DNA of 64,000 bases from assembly GCA_963383645.1 (NCBI GenBank), contig OY726572.1, positions 22,933,792 through 22,997,791 on the forward strand, given 5' to 3'. The notes beneath the pieces were generated by a model. The model searched no databases and was not told where the DNA came from. It worked only from the letters and a program-made list of their open reading frames with translations. Positions 21,120 through 31,750 of the stretch are shown here, in pieces. The stretch is from Muscardinus avellanarius (taxonomy: Eukaryota > Chordata > Mammalia > Rodentia > Gliridae). Both the position numbers and the translations under genes were made by a program. Position 1 is the first letter of the stretch; every line of letters starts with the position of its first letter.

Positions 21120-21372
21120 TTGATCTACTGTTCTTGCCCCCTCTCAGATAACATGTTTACATGTCTACCTGGGGGTTCTGCGCTATAGGTTACGTCAATG
21201 GAAGACAGTGTCCCAAACTGTGATAGCTGGAGGAATGGAATCTGGGCTTTTCTAATACAAAGGACACTACTGGAATGGACACATAAATAGCATAAAAGTC
21301 AAATATAGGTGAGGGCTAATTCCAGCTTAGAAAAACTTAAATTATTATTATTAATTATTACTATTGTTTTAG

Positions 21373-21434
21373 GAGCCACCCAAGTCCATAGTTCTCTTGG
21401 AAAGAACACGTTGGAAGTACAGCGATGGCCAGAG
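21373..21434 (+). CDS. PLB1: PLB1 coding exon 2
   Basis: Acceptor TTTTAG ends at 21372 and donor GTAAGT starts at 21435. The 62 nt complete the split Gly codon of exon 1 and encode residues 15-35 (starting GATQVHSS, ending VQRWPE), leaving phase 0. This is the linker just after the signal peptide. Its end matches the WPE motif remembered from human PLB1. Signal cleavage probably falls near residues 15-19. Confidence 0.92.
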
Positions 21435-21449
21435 GTAAGTGTTCTTCCT

Positions 21450-21496
21450 GGGGGGAGGTGGGGGAGAGGTGGGGGAGAGGTGGGGGGGGAGGTGGG
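21450..21496 (+). repeat. G-rich tandem repeat beside the exon 2 donor
   Basis: Three to four copies of a GGTGGGGGAGA-type unit begin 15 bases after the splice donor. Several G-runs of three to eight within 50 nt meet the textual requirement for a G-quadruplex in the sense (pre-mRNA) strand. Confidence 0.85.
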
Positions 21497-22218
21497 TTCC
21501 CTCCACTGGGCAATTAAAATCTTGAACCAGTTGATGGAGACTGGCACCCCCACTTGAGGCCTTGAGGGGATGGGCTAGATGAGCTGCTTTTACAGGACAG
21601 CTGGGCTGCCTGGCAGAGCACAACCGTATCTCCTGGAATTTGGGGTTCACCATCCCTGCAGCCTGAGTGTGTTGTTCCCAGAAGTGTCCAGAAAGTGTTA
21701 TAAATGGTTTTGTTATCTCTGTGACCTTGAAGCAGATGTTGAGAATTATCTGAAGGCATCTGGGTGAAGTCTTCCCAGAATGTCCACAAGATAAGGGATG
21801 AGAGTAAATGCTGTATCTCTTGCTGTAATCAGGAATTCAAGAGAAATTAACTTGTGTATTTTTGTGGTCATGAGATGTGGCCAAGCACTCCATTTACTGC
21901 ACATTTTTTCCCTGTTGGAGTGTTTCCCCTTCAACTTTTAATTTTTGACAAGATATAGAATCTCCTTTCCTAAAGCCTTCCATGGCATTTCCCAAAGCAG
22001 TAGCTGCTCTAGATTCTCCCCAGCAGCACCTGAAGAGGCGCCAGTGGTCTTGAGGACCAGAGGACTGGTCACTGCATCCCTTCTCTGCTCTCAGCATCCC
22101 TTCTGGGCTCAGGACAGTCCAGTCTGCTGGGTGCATGAGTCTCCCAGTTTTAAGTTTACCCAGTTTTCAGCAGCAAACAATGCTTCGTGTACATGCTTTT
22201 GTGTAAATAATCAAAATA

Positions 22219-22440
22219 AGCCAGATGTGGTGGCGCTCGCTTGTAATCCCAGCATTTGGGAGGCTGAGACAGGAGGATCACAGTTTGAGGACAGCCTCAG
22301 CTACTACTTAGTGAGGTACTTTGCAACTTAGTGAGACCCTGTTTCAAAATAAAGAATAAAAAATAGGGCTGGGGGTATAGCTTGGAGGTAGAATGCCCCT
22401 GAATTCCATCCCCCATATTGCAAAAAAATAAAGAAAAATA
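22219..22440 (+). mobile_element. B1-dID SINE, older type
   Basis: GCCAGATGTGGTGGCGCTCG left end, CTACTTAGTGAGGTACTTTG middle, right end GAATTCCATCCCCCATATTG, then an A-rich tail with TAAA units. Confidence 0.9.
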
Positions 22441-22489
22441 AAAATAAAAGAGGGAGTGTAGATGGTACAAAATAACATAGAATTTTTAA

Positions 22490-22705
22490 ATTTTTAGTCT
22501 AAGTGCACTGGATACCTATAAGCTAACATTTAAACTGTAATTGTACAATTCAGTGGCATTAATTATGTTCACATTCTCCTGCAACCATCACCACTGTCCA
22601 TGTCCAGAACTTTTTCATCATCCCAAGATTTAACTTTTATTCTCCTTCATCTTCTGCTCTCCCTGTCCACACCACTGTTGTGAAACATCCTTACCTGCTA
22701 TCTGC
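22490..22705 (-). mobile_element. Old L1 3' remnant
   Basis: CAATTCAGTGGCATTAATTATG and CACATTCTCCTGCAACCATC are reverse old L1 3' landmarks. The same family recurs at 25060-26480. Confidence 0.65.
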
Positions 22706-22898
22706 TAAAGATCATTGTCAATAAACACTGTACCCTTTGGCCAGGAGAGTTGGGTGGAGGAGACCATGACTATGGACAATTGATGCTTCTGGATTTTGAG
22801 ACCAGATAGAACAAGTGCCCAGTCATTTCTATACTAAGGGTTCAGAACCTGCAATACTTCCATACATGACAGCTGATGTTTCTGATGTTTGGTTTCAG

Positions 22899-22965
22899 AC
22901 CCTGAAGAATTTTCCATTTTCGTGTAACCCAAAGAAGTTAGGATTGAACATGCTTTCTAAATCAG
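22899..22965 (+). CDS. PLB1: PLB1 coding exon 3
   Basis: Acceptor TTTCAG ends at 22898 and donor GTATGT starts at 22966. Encodes residues 36-57 plus one base, starting TLKNFPFSCNPKKLG and ending MLSKS. The single Cys lies at residue 44. The last Ser before a phase-1 intron marks the junction between the N-terminal linker and repeat 1, the same arrangement seen at the end of exon 17. Confidence 0.95.
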
Positions 22966-24134
22966 GTATGTGCCCTCTGGCCATGAGCAGGAAAGACCCA
23001 GCCAGCATCCCCTCTCCAGCGTGGCCATCAGAGGCTTGCGCCTACTCTCTTGCACCTTGTGGCTATTCAATTCTTCCTCTTCCTCACCCTCAGTCTCTCA
23101 CACCACCTCTGCTCCTCCCCCCAAGTCACTTCTAGGGAGGCAGAGAGAACAACACATCACTCTGGGGTAAACCAACATGGCCTCATGTGGCTTGCTTGGG
23201 TGCGGCGACCTCCTGGTCCTCACCTCCCCATGGGTAGGCATGTCACAGGAGCGGTGAGCTGCAGCTTGGTCACTCAAGGGGCCTCCCCAGTCCTTTAATA
23301 CGGCCATTCTAGCCATTTCCCCTTATAATGGGCTACGTGGCCTAATACCTGAATATGATGGGTGCTGCTCCTGAGGTGGTCCTCTTTCTAGCTTTACCAT
23401 ATGAAGTGGCTGACAGTCTACTGGCGCTGTGTGTATTTACATTGTGCTGACTTGATCAGGGTTTCCAGCCATGCTTGTTCTTCTGCTCTATAAAGACCTC
23501 AGGTGGAAAAAATAAATGGATGCCCTTAATAGGGAACAGCATCTTTAGGTTTACATTTAAATACCCCATAACACAAGCAGGGAGTTGGTCAGTGGTTTCC
23601 AGGGAGAGAGTTTCTACAAAGGTTGGTGGTTCAAGTGGGTCAAGCACACTCCCGTGGGTGCCTTTTGCACACAGGCCGTTTCTAGACATTCATAGGCTTC
23701 GACTGTGAGGCTCTGGTGACCTTCAAGCTAAAGTTAACCTCTGGCTACTCAGCTGGTTTCTATTTTAATCTGCTGCCCTCTTATTAATGATGGTCCAGAA
23801 GTGCAGAGCCATAGGGTAGAGGGAAATGAGAGGCAGACCAAGGGCCAAACGAGAGGGGGAATTGGGCCAGGAGTGACCTTCCATAGGACACCTTCTCGGG
23901 GAGCCCAAGCCCAAGGTGTCAGCATGGCCTTCAGAGGAAAGAGGGCCTCTAACCAACATGGCGTACTGAAGCTGCATGGTCTTTAGCTTTGCACACCCAT
24001 ACCAACAGTTTGGACCTCAGGAGCTATGCAGGCTGTGGGCTGTGGGTCCGCTCCACACAGCCCATGTGACATTCTCAGTCGACATCGTGGGGAAGGTGGG
24101 TTTGACCTTACCATACGGGGTCTTGTCTTCACAG
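22966..24134 (+). other. PLB1: PLB1 intron 3 (phase 1)
   Basis: 1.17 kb with no recognised repeat and no extra exon. Acceptor CTTCACAG precedes exon 4. Confidence 0.85.
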
Positions 24135-24193
24135 TCCACTCTCTGAGACCTTCTGACATCAAGCTCGTGGCAGCCATTGGCAACCTGGAGACC
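24135..24193 (+). CDS. PLB1: PLB1 coding exon 4: start of repeat 1, GDSL site replaced
   Basis: Encodes residues 58-77, from VHSLRPSDIKLVAAIG into GNLET, and ends in phase 0 at donor GTGAGT. The VHxLRPxDIK motif opens every PLB1 repeat. In catalytic repeats AAIG/ALG is followed by the nucleophile motif GDSL. Here residues 73-76 are GNLE, so the active serine is absent. To my recollection human repeat 1 has the same GNLE, which makes this an old loss rather than a squirrel mutation. Confidence 0.96.
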
Positions 24194-24607
24194 GTGAGTA
24201 TTTAAAGAAGCTTGGGGGGGAAGGAGGGGACGGGAGGGAGGGGACTGTCAGCACCTCCCATCAGTCAGCTGAAGAACCTCCAAATGAGTTCCTGGTGGCT
24301 AGGCAGAATATTCCAAATGAGTTCTAGGCAGAATATCCATCTTGGGAGAGAGCGTTATGTGGGTAAAGGAATCCTAAAATCCAGGTGGGTTCTGATTTTT
24401 TTTTTCTTTAATCAAATGAATGTCTACCTTTATATCAGGGTGGGGAAACGTTTGGGTCTTTTATTAATAAATGAAATACATAAATCAAGTATCACAGAGA
24501 GTTTTAAAACAATCTTTTAAACTTTCTATTTATAAAATGAAGAAAATCTCCTTGCTTTTAAGTTAAAAATACATCAATCTTTATCAATTTTAAACTATTT
24601 AAGAATG

Positions 24608-24847
24608 CCGGGCATGGTGGTGCATGCTTGTAATCCCCGCGCTTGGGAGGCGGAGACAGGAGGATCGCGCTGGTTCGGACCCAGCTGTGCTGGCTTAAGA
24701 GACTCTGTTTCCACATAAAAATGTTAAAAAATAGGTCTGGGAGTGTATCCCGTGGAAGTGTATCCCGGAGGTAGAAGGGCTTCCAGGAACCCCAGTACCA
24801 CCAAAAATAAAAAAATAAAAATAAATAAATAAATAAATAAAATAAAA
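24608..24847 (+). mobile_element. Young-subfamily B1-dID SINE
   Basis: Flanked by TATTTAAGAATG (24596-24607 and 24848-24859). The right half contains an internal duplication (GTGTATCCCGTGGAA then GTGTATCCCGGAGG, about 24744-24770). The tail is a long (AAAT)n run. Confidence 0.95.
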
Positions 24848-24884
24848 TATTTAAGAATGTAAAATTTTAAAAATATTTTTACAG

Positions 24885-25062
24885 TCGGGCATGGTGAAGC
24901 ATGCCTATAATCCCAGTACTTGTGAGGCTGAGACAAGAGGACTACAGGTTCGGGGACAGCTTCAGCAAGTAGTGAAACTGTCTTCAACCTAGAGAGACCT
25001 TGTCTCAAAGTAAAAATAAAAGAGGGCTAGGGGTGTAACTCTGAAGTAGAATACAAAAATTT
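24885..25062 (+). mobile_element. B1-dID SINE, older type, 3' truncated
   Basis: The right half stops after GAAGTAGAATAC without the usual CCCCAGTACC end and runs into an A/T stretch. Confidence 0.82.
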
Positions 25063-25179
25063 TTTTCTTAATTATGGTAAATATATACATGAAATTTTTC
25101 ATTTTAACCATTTTTAAGTGTGTATACAGCTCAATGTGTAAAGTGTCCCTCATTATTGTGTAATCTCCAGAATTTGTTT

Positions 25180-25393
25180 ATTTTTTTCTTTTGGTACTGG
25201 GGATGGAACCCAGGGATATTCTACCTTCAAGTAACATCTCCAGCCCTATTTTTTATTCTTTATTTTGAAACAAGGTCTCGCTAAGCTGCAGAGGCCTCAT
25301 TAAGTAGGTGAGGCTGGCCTAAAACCTGTGATGATTCTCCTTTCTCAGCCTCCCAAGTACTAGGATTACAAGCGTGCACCACCATGCCTGGCT
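25180..25393 (-). mobile_element. B1-dID SINE, older type, minus strand
   Basis: Inserted in the L1. The flanks share an imperfect AGAATTTGTT / AGAACTTGTT duplication (about 25170-25179 and 25396-25405). Confidence 0.88.
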
Positions 25394-25835
25394 TAGAACT
25401 TGTTCATCTTGCAAAAATGAGACTGTCCACCCATTAAACAACAACTAATTCTCTCTTTTCTCTGGCTGCTGGCAACCTCCATCCCACTTTCTATTTATCT
25501 GAGTGCTCTACAGACCTCAGAAAAGGCAAAATCATATGGTATTTATCTTGTGGCTGGCTTAGTGCACTCAGCACAATGCCCTCATGGGCCAGAATCTCCT
25601 TCCTCTTTAATAGTAGATAATATTCTGTCATATGCATATCACCACATTTTGTGTATCCATCTACTCTTCACTGGACATTTGGGTTGCTTACATTTTATGG
25701 CTATTGTGAATAATACTGCTATGAACATGGGTTTACAAATGTCTCTTCAGGAACTAGGTTTCTTTTTTTTTTTTTTTGTTATATAACCAGAAGTGAGAAT
25801 TGCTAGAACATGGAGTAATTCTATTTTTAATTTGG

Positions 25836-26229
25836 ATAGAATTCAGGGGCATTCTCCCTCCAAGAAATACCCCCAGCCCCATTTTTTCTTCTTCTTCTTC
25901 TTCTTCTTCTTTTTTTTTTTTTTTGTAGTACTGGGGTTCCTGGAAACCCTTCTACCTCCGATTTACACTCCCAGACCTATTTTTATATTTTTATTTGGAA
26001 ACAGGGTCTCTTAAGCCAGCGAGGCTGGTTCTGAACCAGTGCGATCCTCCTGTCTCCTCCTCCCAAGCACAGGGATTACAAGTGTGTGCCACCATGCCTG
26101 GCTTTGTTCTTTATTTTGATACATGGTCTCACTAAATTTCAAAGGCCCTAAGTAGCTGAGACTGTCTGCAATCCTTGTTTCTCAGCCTCCCAAATGCTGG
26201 GATTATAAGCATGCACCAGCATGCCCGGC
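25836..26229 (-). mobile_element. Older B1-dID SINE split by a younger one
   Basis: The reversed ID half (25836-25881) and reversed B1 half (26104-26229, ending AGCATGCCCGGC) belong to one element. A younger SINE (25882-26103) with a (TTC)n/T tail sits in its A-rich linker. This gives the order L1, older SINE, younger SINE. Confidence 0.88.
25882..26103 (-). mobile_element. Young-subfamily B1-dID SINE, minus strand
   Basis: (TTC)n and T-run, then GGTTCCTGGAAACCC and the CTTAAGCCAGCGAGGCTGG middle, ending ACCATGCCTGGC. Confidence 0.9.
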
Positions 26230-26627
26230 TTATTTTTAATTTTTTGAAGATCAGCCATTCTATTTTTCATAGTAGTTACACCATTTCATACCCCCAGCAA
26301 CAACGTGCAGGCATCCAGTTGCGCCACACTCTCAATAATACCTACCTCCTGTTTGTTGTTGTTTAGCAATAGAAGCCATCCTAATGGGTTTGAGGCGGCC
26401 TCTCCTTTTGGGTTTTACTTCCATAATAGTTAGCCATATTGAGCATCTTTCATGTGCTTTTTGTCCATCAGTGGTGATGTGTTCTTGATGGCCAGGAAAG
26501 CGATGTAAAGAGAGGGAAGAAGGGGCCATGCAGGAAAAGGTGCATCCAGAGAGGAGAGAGTGAGCGCAGAGGGGACCACGGCACCTCCCGAGCTGCCATA
26601 GAAATTTCCTTGACCCGAAATGGAAGG

Positions 26628-26715
26628 TTTATAGTCCACTATACCAAATTCTTTGAGGGTAGAGCCCGAGTCTGTCTTAGCTCTGTGTCCTGGCGTCACA
26701 GTACCCGCCATAGGC
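26628..26715 (+). repeat. L2-like remnant
   Basis: TTTGAGGGTAGAGCCCGAGTCTGTCTTAG spacing follows the L2 3' end. Short and diverged. Confidence 0.45.
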
Positions 26716-27689
26716 AGCGAGTGAGTGAGGAGAGACAGCGGGCAGTGGAAGGCAGAATCAAGTCGGAGTTCGAGGGCGTTCGTCCCCTCTCTGTGACTTC
26801 CCCTGGCCTCCTGGCCTGCTGGCCTGTCCTTCTCTGCTTCTCTCCTCCTTCCCCCCCGCCGCCCTCCTTCACCCACTTCCTCTGGGACAAGATCTGCTCT
26901 CCACCAATTAATTATCAGAAAAAGCAAAATAGTGATCCTAAGACATGCCGTGTCTATATTTGAATCAGCGACCAACACAGAAAAAAAGCTAATAAATGTG
27001 TGTGTTTCCAGCTTCTCTTGAGAAATAGTGTCTCTCAGTTGTCGGCCACATTCCCAGCAGCCCACATCAGCTCAGGCTGGCAGACAGTGCCCCATCTGGC
27101 TGGGCTGTCCAACATGCCTGCGCCCAGGAGGCCAGAGCTCCTCCCCACCTAACCTATCCTGTATCTGTTCACAACCCTGACTCACACGCTAGTGTGCTTT
27201 TTGTTTAACCTGTCACCTCTCCCTGGAGGATCATCTTTTCCAAGTCTCTCTAATTGAAGAGCAAAGGGTTCTGCACTTAGAGGAATTTCATGACAGCCTG
27301 CTTTGGTAGAGGACTCAAGAGATGTGCACCAGTTCCATGACCTGGACATCACTTGAGCCTGCTGCAGCATGCTGGGTGTAGGCAATCAGGCAATGTGTTC
27401 CCTTCACCACCTCACCTGGCATCCTGTCTCCTAGAAGTTTTGAGAAAGAGAGAGAGAATGTATGTCAAACTGTGAAAATACTACTACTAATAATAACTAA
27501 TACCTGCTGAGCATATTCCATGTCCCTGGCATGATTCCAAGCATCCCTAGAGGTTGAAAAGAACATGGCACCTGATGGGGGGTGGGGAGGGGTTCTTGTC
27601 CCCAACCCCACCATCAGGACTTCTCCAACAGGGAATGTCCTGCATTGTCTAGCATTTTACCAATGGGAAAGTCAGAATCCCAGTTTTTT

Positions 27690-27842
27690 CATTCAGAAAA
27701 TATTTATTCAATAATATACATCGAGTCCTTACGACAGGTCAAGCACTCGTCTAGGTCCAAGGAATGGAGCCAGCACAGTAGAGGCAGACACTGGCCCTCG
27801 TGGCACTTGCTGACTGGTGAGGGAGACAGACAATAAGCAAAG
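27690..27842 (-). repeat. L2 3'-end remnant
   Basis: TATTTATTCAATAATATACATCG, CAAGCACTCGTCTAGGTCC and GGGAGACAGACAATAAGCAA follow the reverse L2 3' end in order. Confidence 0.75.
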
Positions 27843-28129
27843 TCCATTTTAGATTATGCAGGGTCACTGGTAACCAGACTTTAGGGGACATTTAAATTTA
27901 AACTTTAAGGACAATATTCACCCCTCTACTGCTCAGACGCCTGACAGACATGTTGCTAGGAAACTGATGTTTTCCCTCCCTACAAAATGAGCAGGGTGGG
28001 CTCTGTCCTCCTCTGGATCCAGCGGGTCTCTCTTACGGGCAGGAGGGGTGTTCTGACCATCAGCGTGGAGCCCTGGGAGAGGCTGTGCTGCCTTTTCTGG
28101 CTGTTTTGTTAACACCAAGTCTTTTCCAG

Positions 28130-28170
28130 CTTCCAGACTCTGGGACAGAACACCTGGAAAAGCACAAAAG
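28130..28170 (+). CDS. PLB1: PLB1 coding exon 5
   Basis: Acceptor TTTTCCAG ends at 28129 and donor GTACCT begins at 28171. Encodes residues 78-90 (LPDSGTEHLEKHK) plus two bases of an Arg codon. A second AG lies seven bases inside (28135-28136), but using it would shift the frame, so 28130 is chosen. This short exon replaces the segment after the GDSL block in active repeats. Confidence 0.9.
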
Positions 28171-28804
28171 GTACCTGTCCTGGAACACAGCGAGCCGAAA
28201 GGCGCCTTGGATCTCCTCGGATCTAGTCTTCTTGCTTGATTCACAGGGGAAGCCAAGGGCAAGGGAGGATGGGGCCCTGGCTCAAGGCCCCCCTGGGGGC
28301 AGGGGACAAAGCAGGGACCAGGACCAGCAGCTGACCTCCCAGCCCAAGACTCCTGGCTTGTGAATCCTGGTGGTTCCTCTGGGTGATGTGGGGAAGGAAA
28401 ATGGGAAGGGCCCAAAGGCTGGGATCTCTGCCCCTTCTTATTTATGTTGCAGTGCTGGGGATGGAACCCAGGGCCTCTTGCGGGCTCGGTGAGCGCTCTC
28501 CCGCTGAGTTACAGGCCAGCCTGGAAGTCCTGCTTCCTTGGAAGCCTCTCTCTTGGGGAACTGTACAGGGTTTGGACCAGGGTCATTTTATACTGTATCC
28601 CTTTCTAGCTTTGAGTCAGCTAGAGCCGGGGAGAAGGGTGCAGAGGGAGCTGTTTGCCTCTTTGTTTTGGGCTGCTCTGTTGCCTTTGAATTGTGCCTCT
28701 GACATTCAGAATCAGAGCAAGGCTGGGCCACAGGGCCCGGAGGGAAGAGGCTGCAGGGCGTGAGCAGCGCAGCCCAACACCTGCTTCCTCCCTTCTGCCC
28801 GCAG
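28171..28804 (+). other. PLB1: PLB1 intron 5
   Basis: 634 bp. Contains an ID-type SINE remnant on the minus strand (28447-28513). No other feature seen. Confidence 0.88.
28447..28513 (-). mobile_element. ID-type SINE remnant, minus strand
   Basis: GTGCTGGGGATGGAACCCAG, then GCTCTCCCGCTGAGTTACAGG, the reversed ID body with A and B boxes and no B1 half attached. Confidence 0.78.
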
Positions 28805-28848
28805 GATGGGGGAAAGGCGGCAGCAGACCTGCCTGGCAATGATGACAG
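28805..28848 (+). CDS. PLB1: PLB1 coding exon 6
   Basis: Acceptor CCGCAG ends at 28804 and donor GTGAGT starts at 28849. It completes Arg91 and encodes residues 92-105 (MGERRQQTCLAMMT) plus one base. The Cys100 and MMT motif align with a CMGVMT stretch I recall from human PLB1. Confidence 0.93.
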
Positions 28849-30454
28849 GTGAGTCCTGGGCCCTGCTCAGATTCCAGATTATCTCCCATCCTTCTGACAC
28901 AGCAGTGCTTTTGTTAAATAAAGAGGATGCACTCTGTCTGGCCACCTTACCACCAGAGCTTGGGAAAAGGTGAAAACATCTGAGATGACAGATGAGGGAG
29001 TCTGAGGAGGGAAAGTCATGGAATGGAGGTCGTGACAACTGAATGCAAAGGTCTCTGGGCAATGAGAAGCCAGTAGGCATTGGGCTCAGGTTGAGGGACT
29101 CCATGAGGGTCTGGAGCCGGGCTGGGGTGGCTGGGCCAGAGTCCTGAGGCTCCTGCTTCTCCAGGGCAGGACTCATGACACCCTCATCTAGGAAAATGTC
29201 CTGATCCATTATTCCACCACTCCTGCCCTGGGGGAGGATCCAGGTCTAATTTTCAGTCTACTTAACTTTAATATATTTCTCACTTATAATATAAATATAT
29301 CACCAGGGGTAAAGAGCAAATGAAGGAAGAAAAAGGCAGCTATAATCCCACTATCCAGAGAGAATTATTATGAACATTTTGGCCTTTCTATATGCCGACG
29401 AGCTTATAAATATACTGTCTGTAACCTGGGCTTTTCAATTTAATATGAGAGGTCCCTTCTGACCCTATGAAGTCATCCTAAAACCACAAGTCCCGGGACA
29501 CCAGTGAGTTCGCCTGGTGAGTAACTTAGTCTCCGATGGCTGGTGCTCACAAATCAAGAACAAGGGACGCCACCTTTCAGGGCGTCATTAGAGTGAGTGA
29601 CTTAGCGACGCACACGCTGCGGAGCTGACACTCGCTGGAGTGATGAGCAGGTGAGGTAGCTGGCGCCCTGTCAATCCAGCCAGTGAATTTACATGAAGGG
29701 CCCATGAATTATTAGGTTCCCGGAAAGGACAGGGATGTACAAGATACCAGCCCCTCCTTCAGAACTCACAGTGCATAGGGAAGGCCGAGGCTGCTGTCCA
29801 GCCCTCTGTCACCAGATTGACAAATGAGGGAATACTGCTGGCCACAGGGGATGGGGGGTCCCCGGGAAGAGCCAGAGCATTCCAGGAGAGGTGGCTCACC
29901 GTCTTGGTGGCTGTCAAAGCTGTGTTGGGCACTGGCCTTGTTGACCTTTCAGTGGTAAGAAAAACAAAATGAAGTGGTTTCTTTAGGAGATGCCTGGGAA
30001 GGCAGGATACAGTTTAGTCCCTGGAGCCACAGATACACCTGCTGCTGTTCTGATTTCTCATCTTGTCTTCATGTTTTCCCTCCCTCACCCTCTGCCACGT
30101 CTGGTCGCTTCTCTTGAAGCACACACAGTGGCCAGGAATCCCAGCTGGCCAGAGTGAGCAGAGCAGGCGGGGAGGGCAGACTCTGCTGCAGAAGCCCTCA
30201 GAGGCAGGGTTTACCCCAAGCTGCCAGAGACAGGGAGGCAGGGAGAGAGGAGTTGTACCGTGCACCTCTGGACAGCAGAGTCAGCAAAAGGAGCAGTTGT
30301 CCCACCTGTCCCAGGAGAACGTGCTCTAGGGACATCCAGGCCAGTGTAAGTGTCTGGTGGGGCTGGCCGGGGCTCAGGCCATCTGTCCTTCAAGGCCAGA
30401 ACTGTAGAAAGCTCCAAATCTAGCCATGCCCACCATGGCTGTGGTTCACCATGG

Positions 30455-30565
30455 CCTTTTACAGATGGAAAACTCAGTGTCAGGGGAGGTAAATGGACTT
30501 TGCCTAGGTTATGTGTTCAGTAAGTAGCAGAGTCCCTGGGAACCCAGGTGGCCCAGCCCATGGCT
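30455..30565 (+). repeat. MIR element
   Basis: ACAGATGGAAAACTCAGTGTC, TTTGCCTAGGTTATGTGTTC and AGTAGCAGAGTCCCTGGGAACC keep the MIR order. Confidence 0.75.
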
Positions 30566-30934
30566 CTGTCCTTCTGACCCCAATGCCACCAGGGACCCCT
30601 AAGAGAACTTAGTGGAGGCAGAGCAAGAACACAGAAGACAAGATGACCAGCAAATTGATACCAGAATTCTAAGGTCAAGTGTGATCAGAAAGAAGCAATG
30701 TGATACAAATACCCTTATTTTTGAAAGCCGTTCTCTCTGAAAAACATAACCAGATGTTCATGTTTTACCACTGATTCTTATAGACTCTGTGAAGAAAGAA
30801 GTATTCCACCTCCCCACACACTGTCCCCATCATCTTGAATTGGGCCCGGGTTTTCCAATTTCCCACCACATGTGGGCCTGGGATGCTTCTACCAGCTGGT
30901 CAGCAGTGAGAAAAGGAAGCTCATCCATTTGCGT

Positions 30935-31015
30935 TAAGGATGGGGAAACTGAGTCACGCAGGACATAGGCGGCTGCTCAGGGTCACAGAGCCAAGTGACC
31001 AGTCTCCTGTCTTCC
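30935..31015 (+). repeat. MIR element
   Basis: GATGGGGAAACTGAGTCACG followed by GCTCAGGGTCACAGAGCCAAG. Confidence 0.75.
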
Positions 31016-31379
31016 AGCCCAGCTCTCCCACCCCTTCCCTGCTGGCTGCCTGTGGAGTTGGCTTCTCTTACAGGGAGACGTTCTCCAGCTGCCTCCTGGA
31101 TCCTTCTCCCATAAGCCTCCAGGCACCTCTGGATGGGGCAACAAGGAAGGGAGACAGGGAAGCGGGTGCAGATGTCTGCGTCCATGATGTCTCCCTGTTC
31201 TGCCCTCTCCTTTCTTGGGAGCAAGACACAGTGTAACTGCTCCTGACAGTGCTATTTTTAGCATCCTCTGGCTGTCAGCTCTGGGACAAGTTCTCTGTGT
31301 GCTCCCAGGAGCTTTCCCGCCCTGCTGTCACTCAGGAGACAGGAGGGGGATTGGAAGGCAGCCCAGATAGCTAAAAGCT

Positions 31380-31560
31380 TTGGTATCCCAGAGCTCTGGT
31401 TCAAATCTCAGCGACCGCTGGTCCAGCAGCCTCTGGTCACTGGAGCAGCTTGCTTAGTTTCCTTGTCTCAGAGTCCCCTGCCCTGAATTGGAAATCATGT
31501 TGCCATGAGTTCCTTACTGAGGATTAAATGAGAGGTGTGTGGAAGGCACCTCTGGCAGGG
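31380..31560 (-). repeat. MIR element, reverse
   Basis: GTTCAAATCTCAGCGACC, CTTAGTTTCCTTGTCTCAG and GAGGATTAAATGAGAGGTG in reverse MIR order. Confidence 0.72.
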
Positions 31561-31750
31561 GTGTGAGATGCCTACACCGGGCAGATGCCCATCCTTAGCT
31601 CCTCCCCTCCAGGGCCTGCTGCAGGGTGACCCTATGGGTCACGACAGGGGCACAGGCTGTGCCTTGTAATAGATCAGTGACCCTGGCACCTCACCCCAGG
31701 GGTGGTGACCTCCAGCAGCCAAGGTCAGGGCTCACACCAGCTCTCTTTAG

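Larger units (their letters stand above)
4445..21372 (+). other. PLB1: PLB1 intron 1 (16.9 kb)
   Basis: Bounded by GTAAGT at the 5' end and TTTTAG at 21372. Interspersed repeats fill much of it and are listed separately. Stretches with little recognised content are 5421-6837, 8765-9267, 12625-12900, 13360-15378, 15915-17960 and 21120-21372. Intron 1 is the usual place for enhancers, but no specific element can be supported here. Confidence 0.9.
21435..22898 (+). other. PLB1: PLB1 intron 2
   Basis: 1.46 kb. Contains a G-rich tandem array next to the donor (21450-21496), a SINE and an old L1 piece. The rest (about 21500-22218 and 22700-22898) is unassigned. Confidence 0.88.
25062..26480 (-). 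mobile_element. Old L1 3' region with three nested SINEs
   Basis: Reverse L1 3' landmarks appear in three pieces: 25080-25176 (TTTTAACCATTTTTAAGTGT), 25394-25835 (GGTTGCTTACATTTTATGGC, AATACTGCTATGAACATGGG) and 26230-26480 (TTTCATACCCCCAGCAACAA, TAGCCATATTGAGCATCTTT). SINEs account for the gaps. Confidence 0.8.
24194..28129 (+). other. PLB1: PLB1 intron 4
   Basis: 3.9 kb, mostly nested SINE and L1 material to 26480, then unassigned DNA with L2 remnants. Near its start (24279-24336) a short segment beginning TCCAAATGAGTT is duplicated in tandem. Confidence 0.88.
28849..31750 (+). other. PLB1: PLB1 intron 6
   Basis: 2.9 kb. Contains a possible old L1 3' remnant (29260-29440) and three MIR copies, two clear (30455-30565, 30935-31015) and one weaker (31380-31560). 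29490-29720 is CpG-bearing and unassigned. No SINE of the squirrel type is present. Confidence 0.85.

Noticed and set aside
26430..27065. 211-codon minus-strand frame in intron 4
   Set aside because: Longest frame in the window, but it crosses L1 and L2 remnants and has no recognisable domain.
28137..28170. Alternative acceptor for exon 5 at 28135-28136
   Set aside because: Using it removes seven bases and breaks the frame with exons 4 and 6.
28712..29209. 165-codon minus-strand frame overlapping PLB1 exon 6
   Set aside because: It is antisense to a confirmed exon and has no motif, so it is most likely a shadow.
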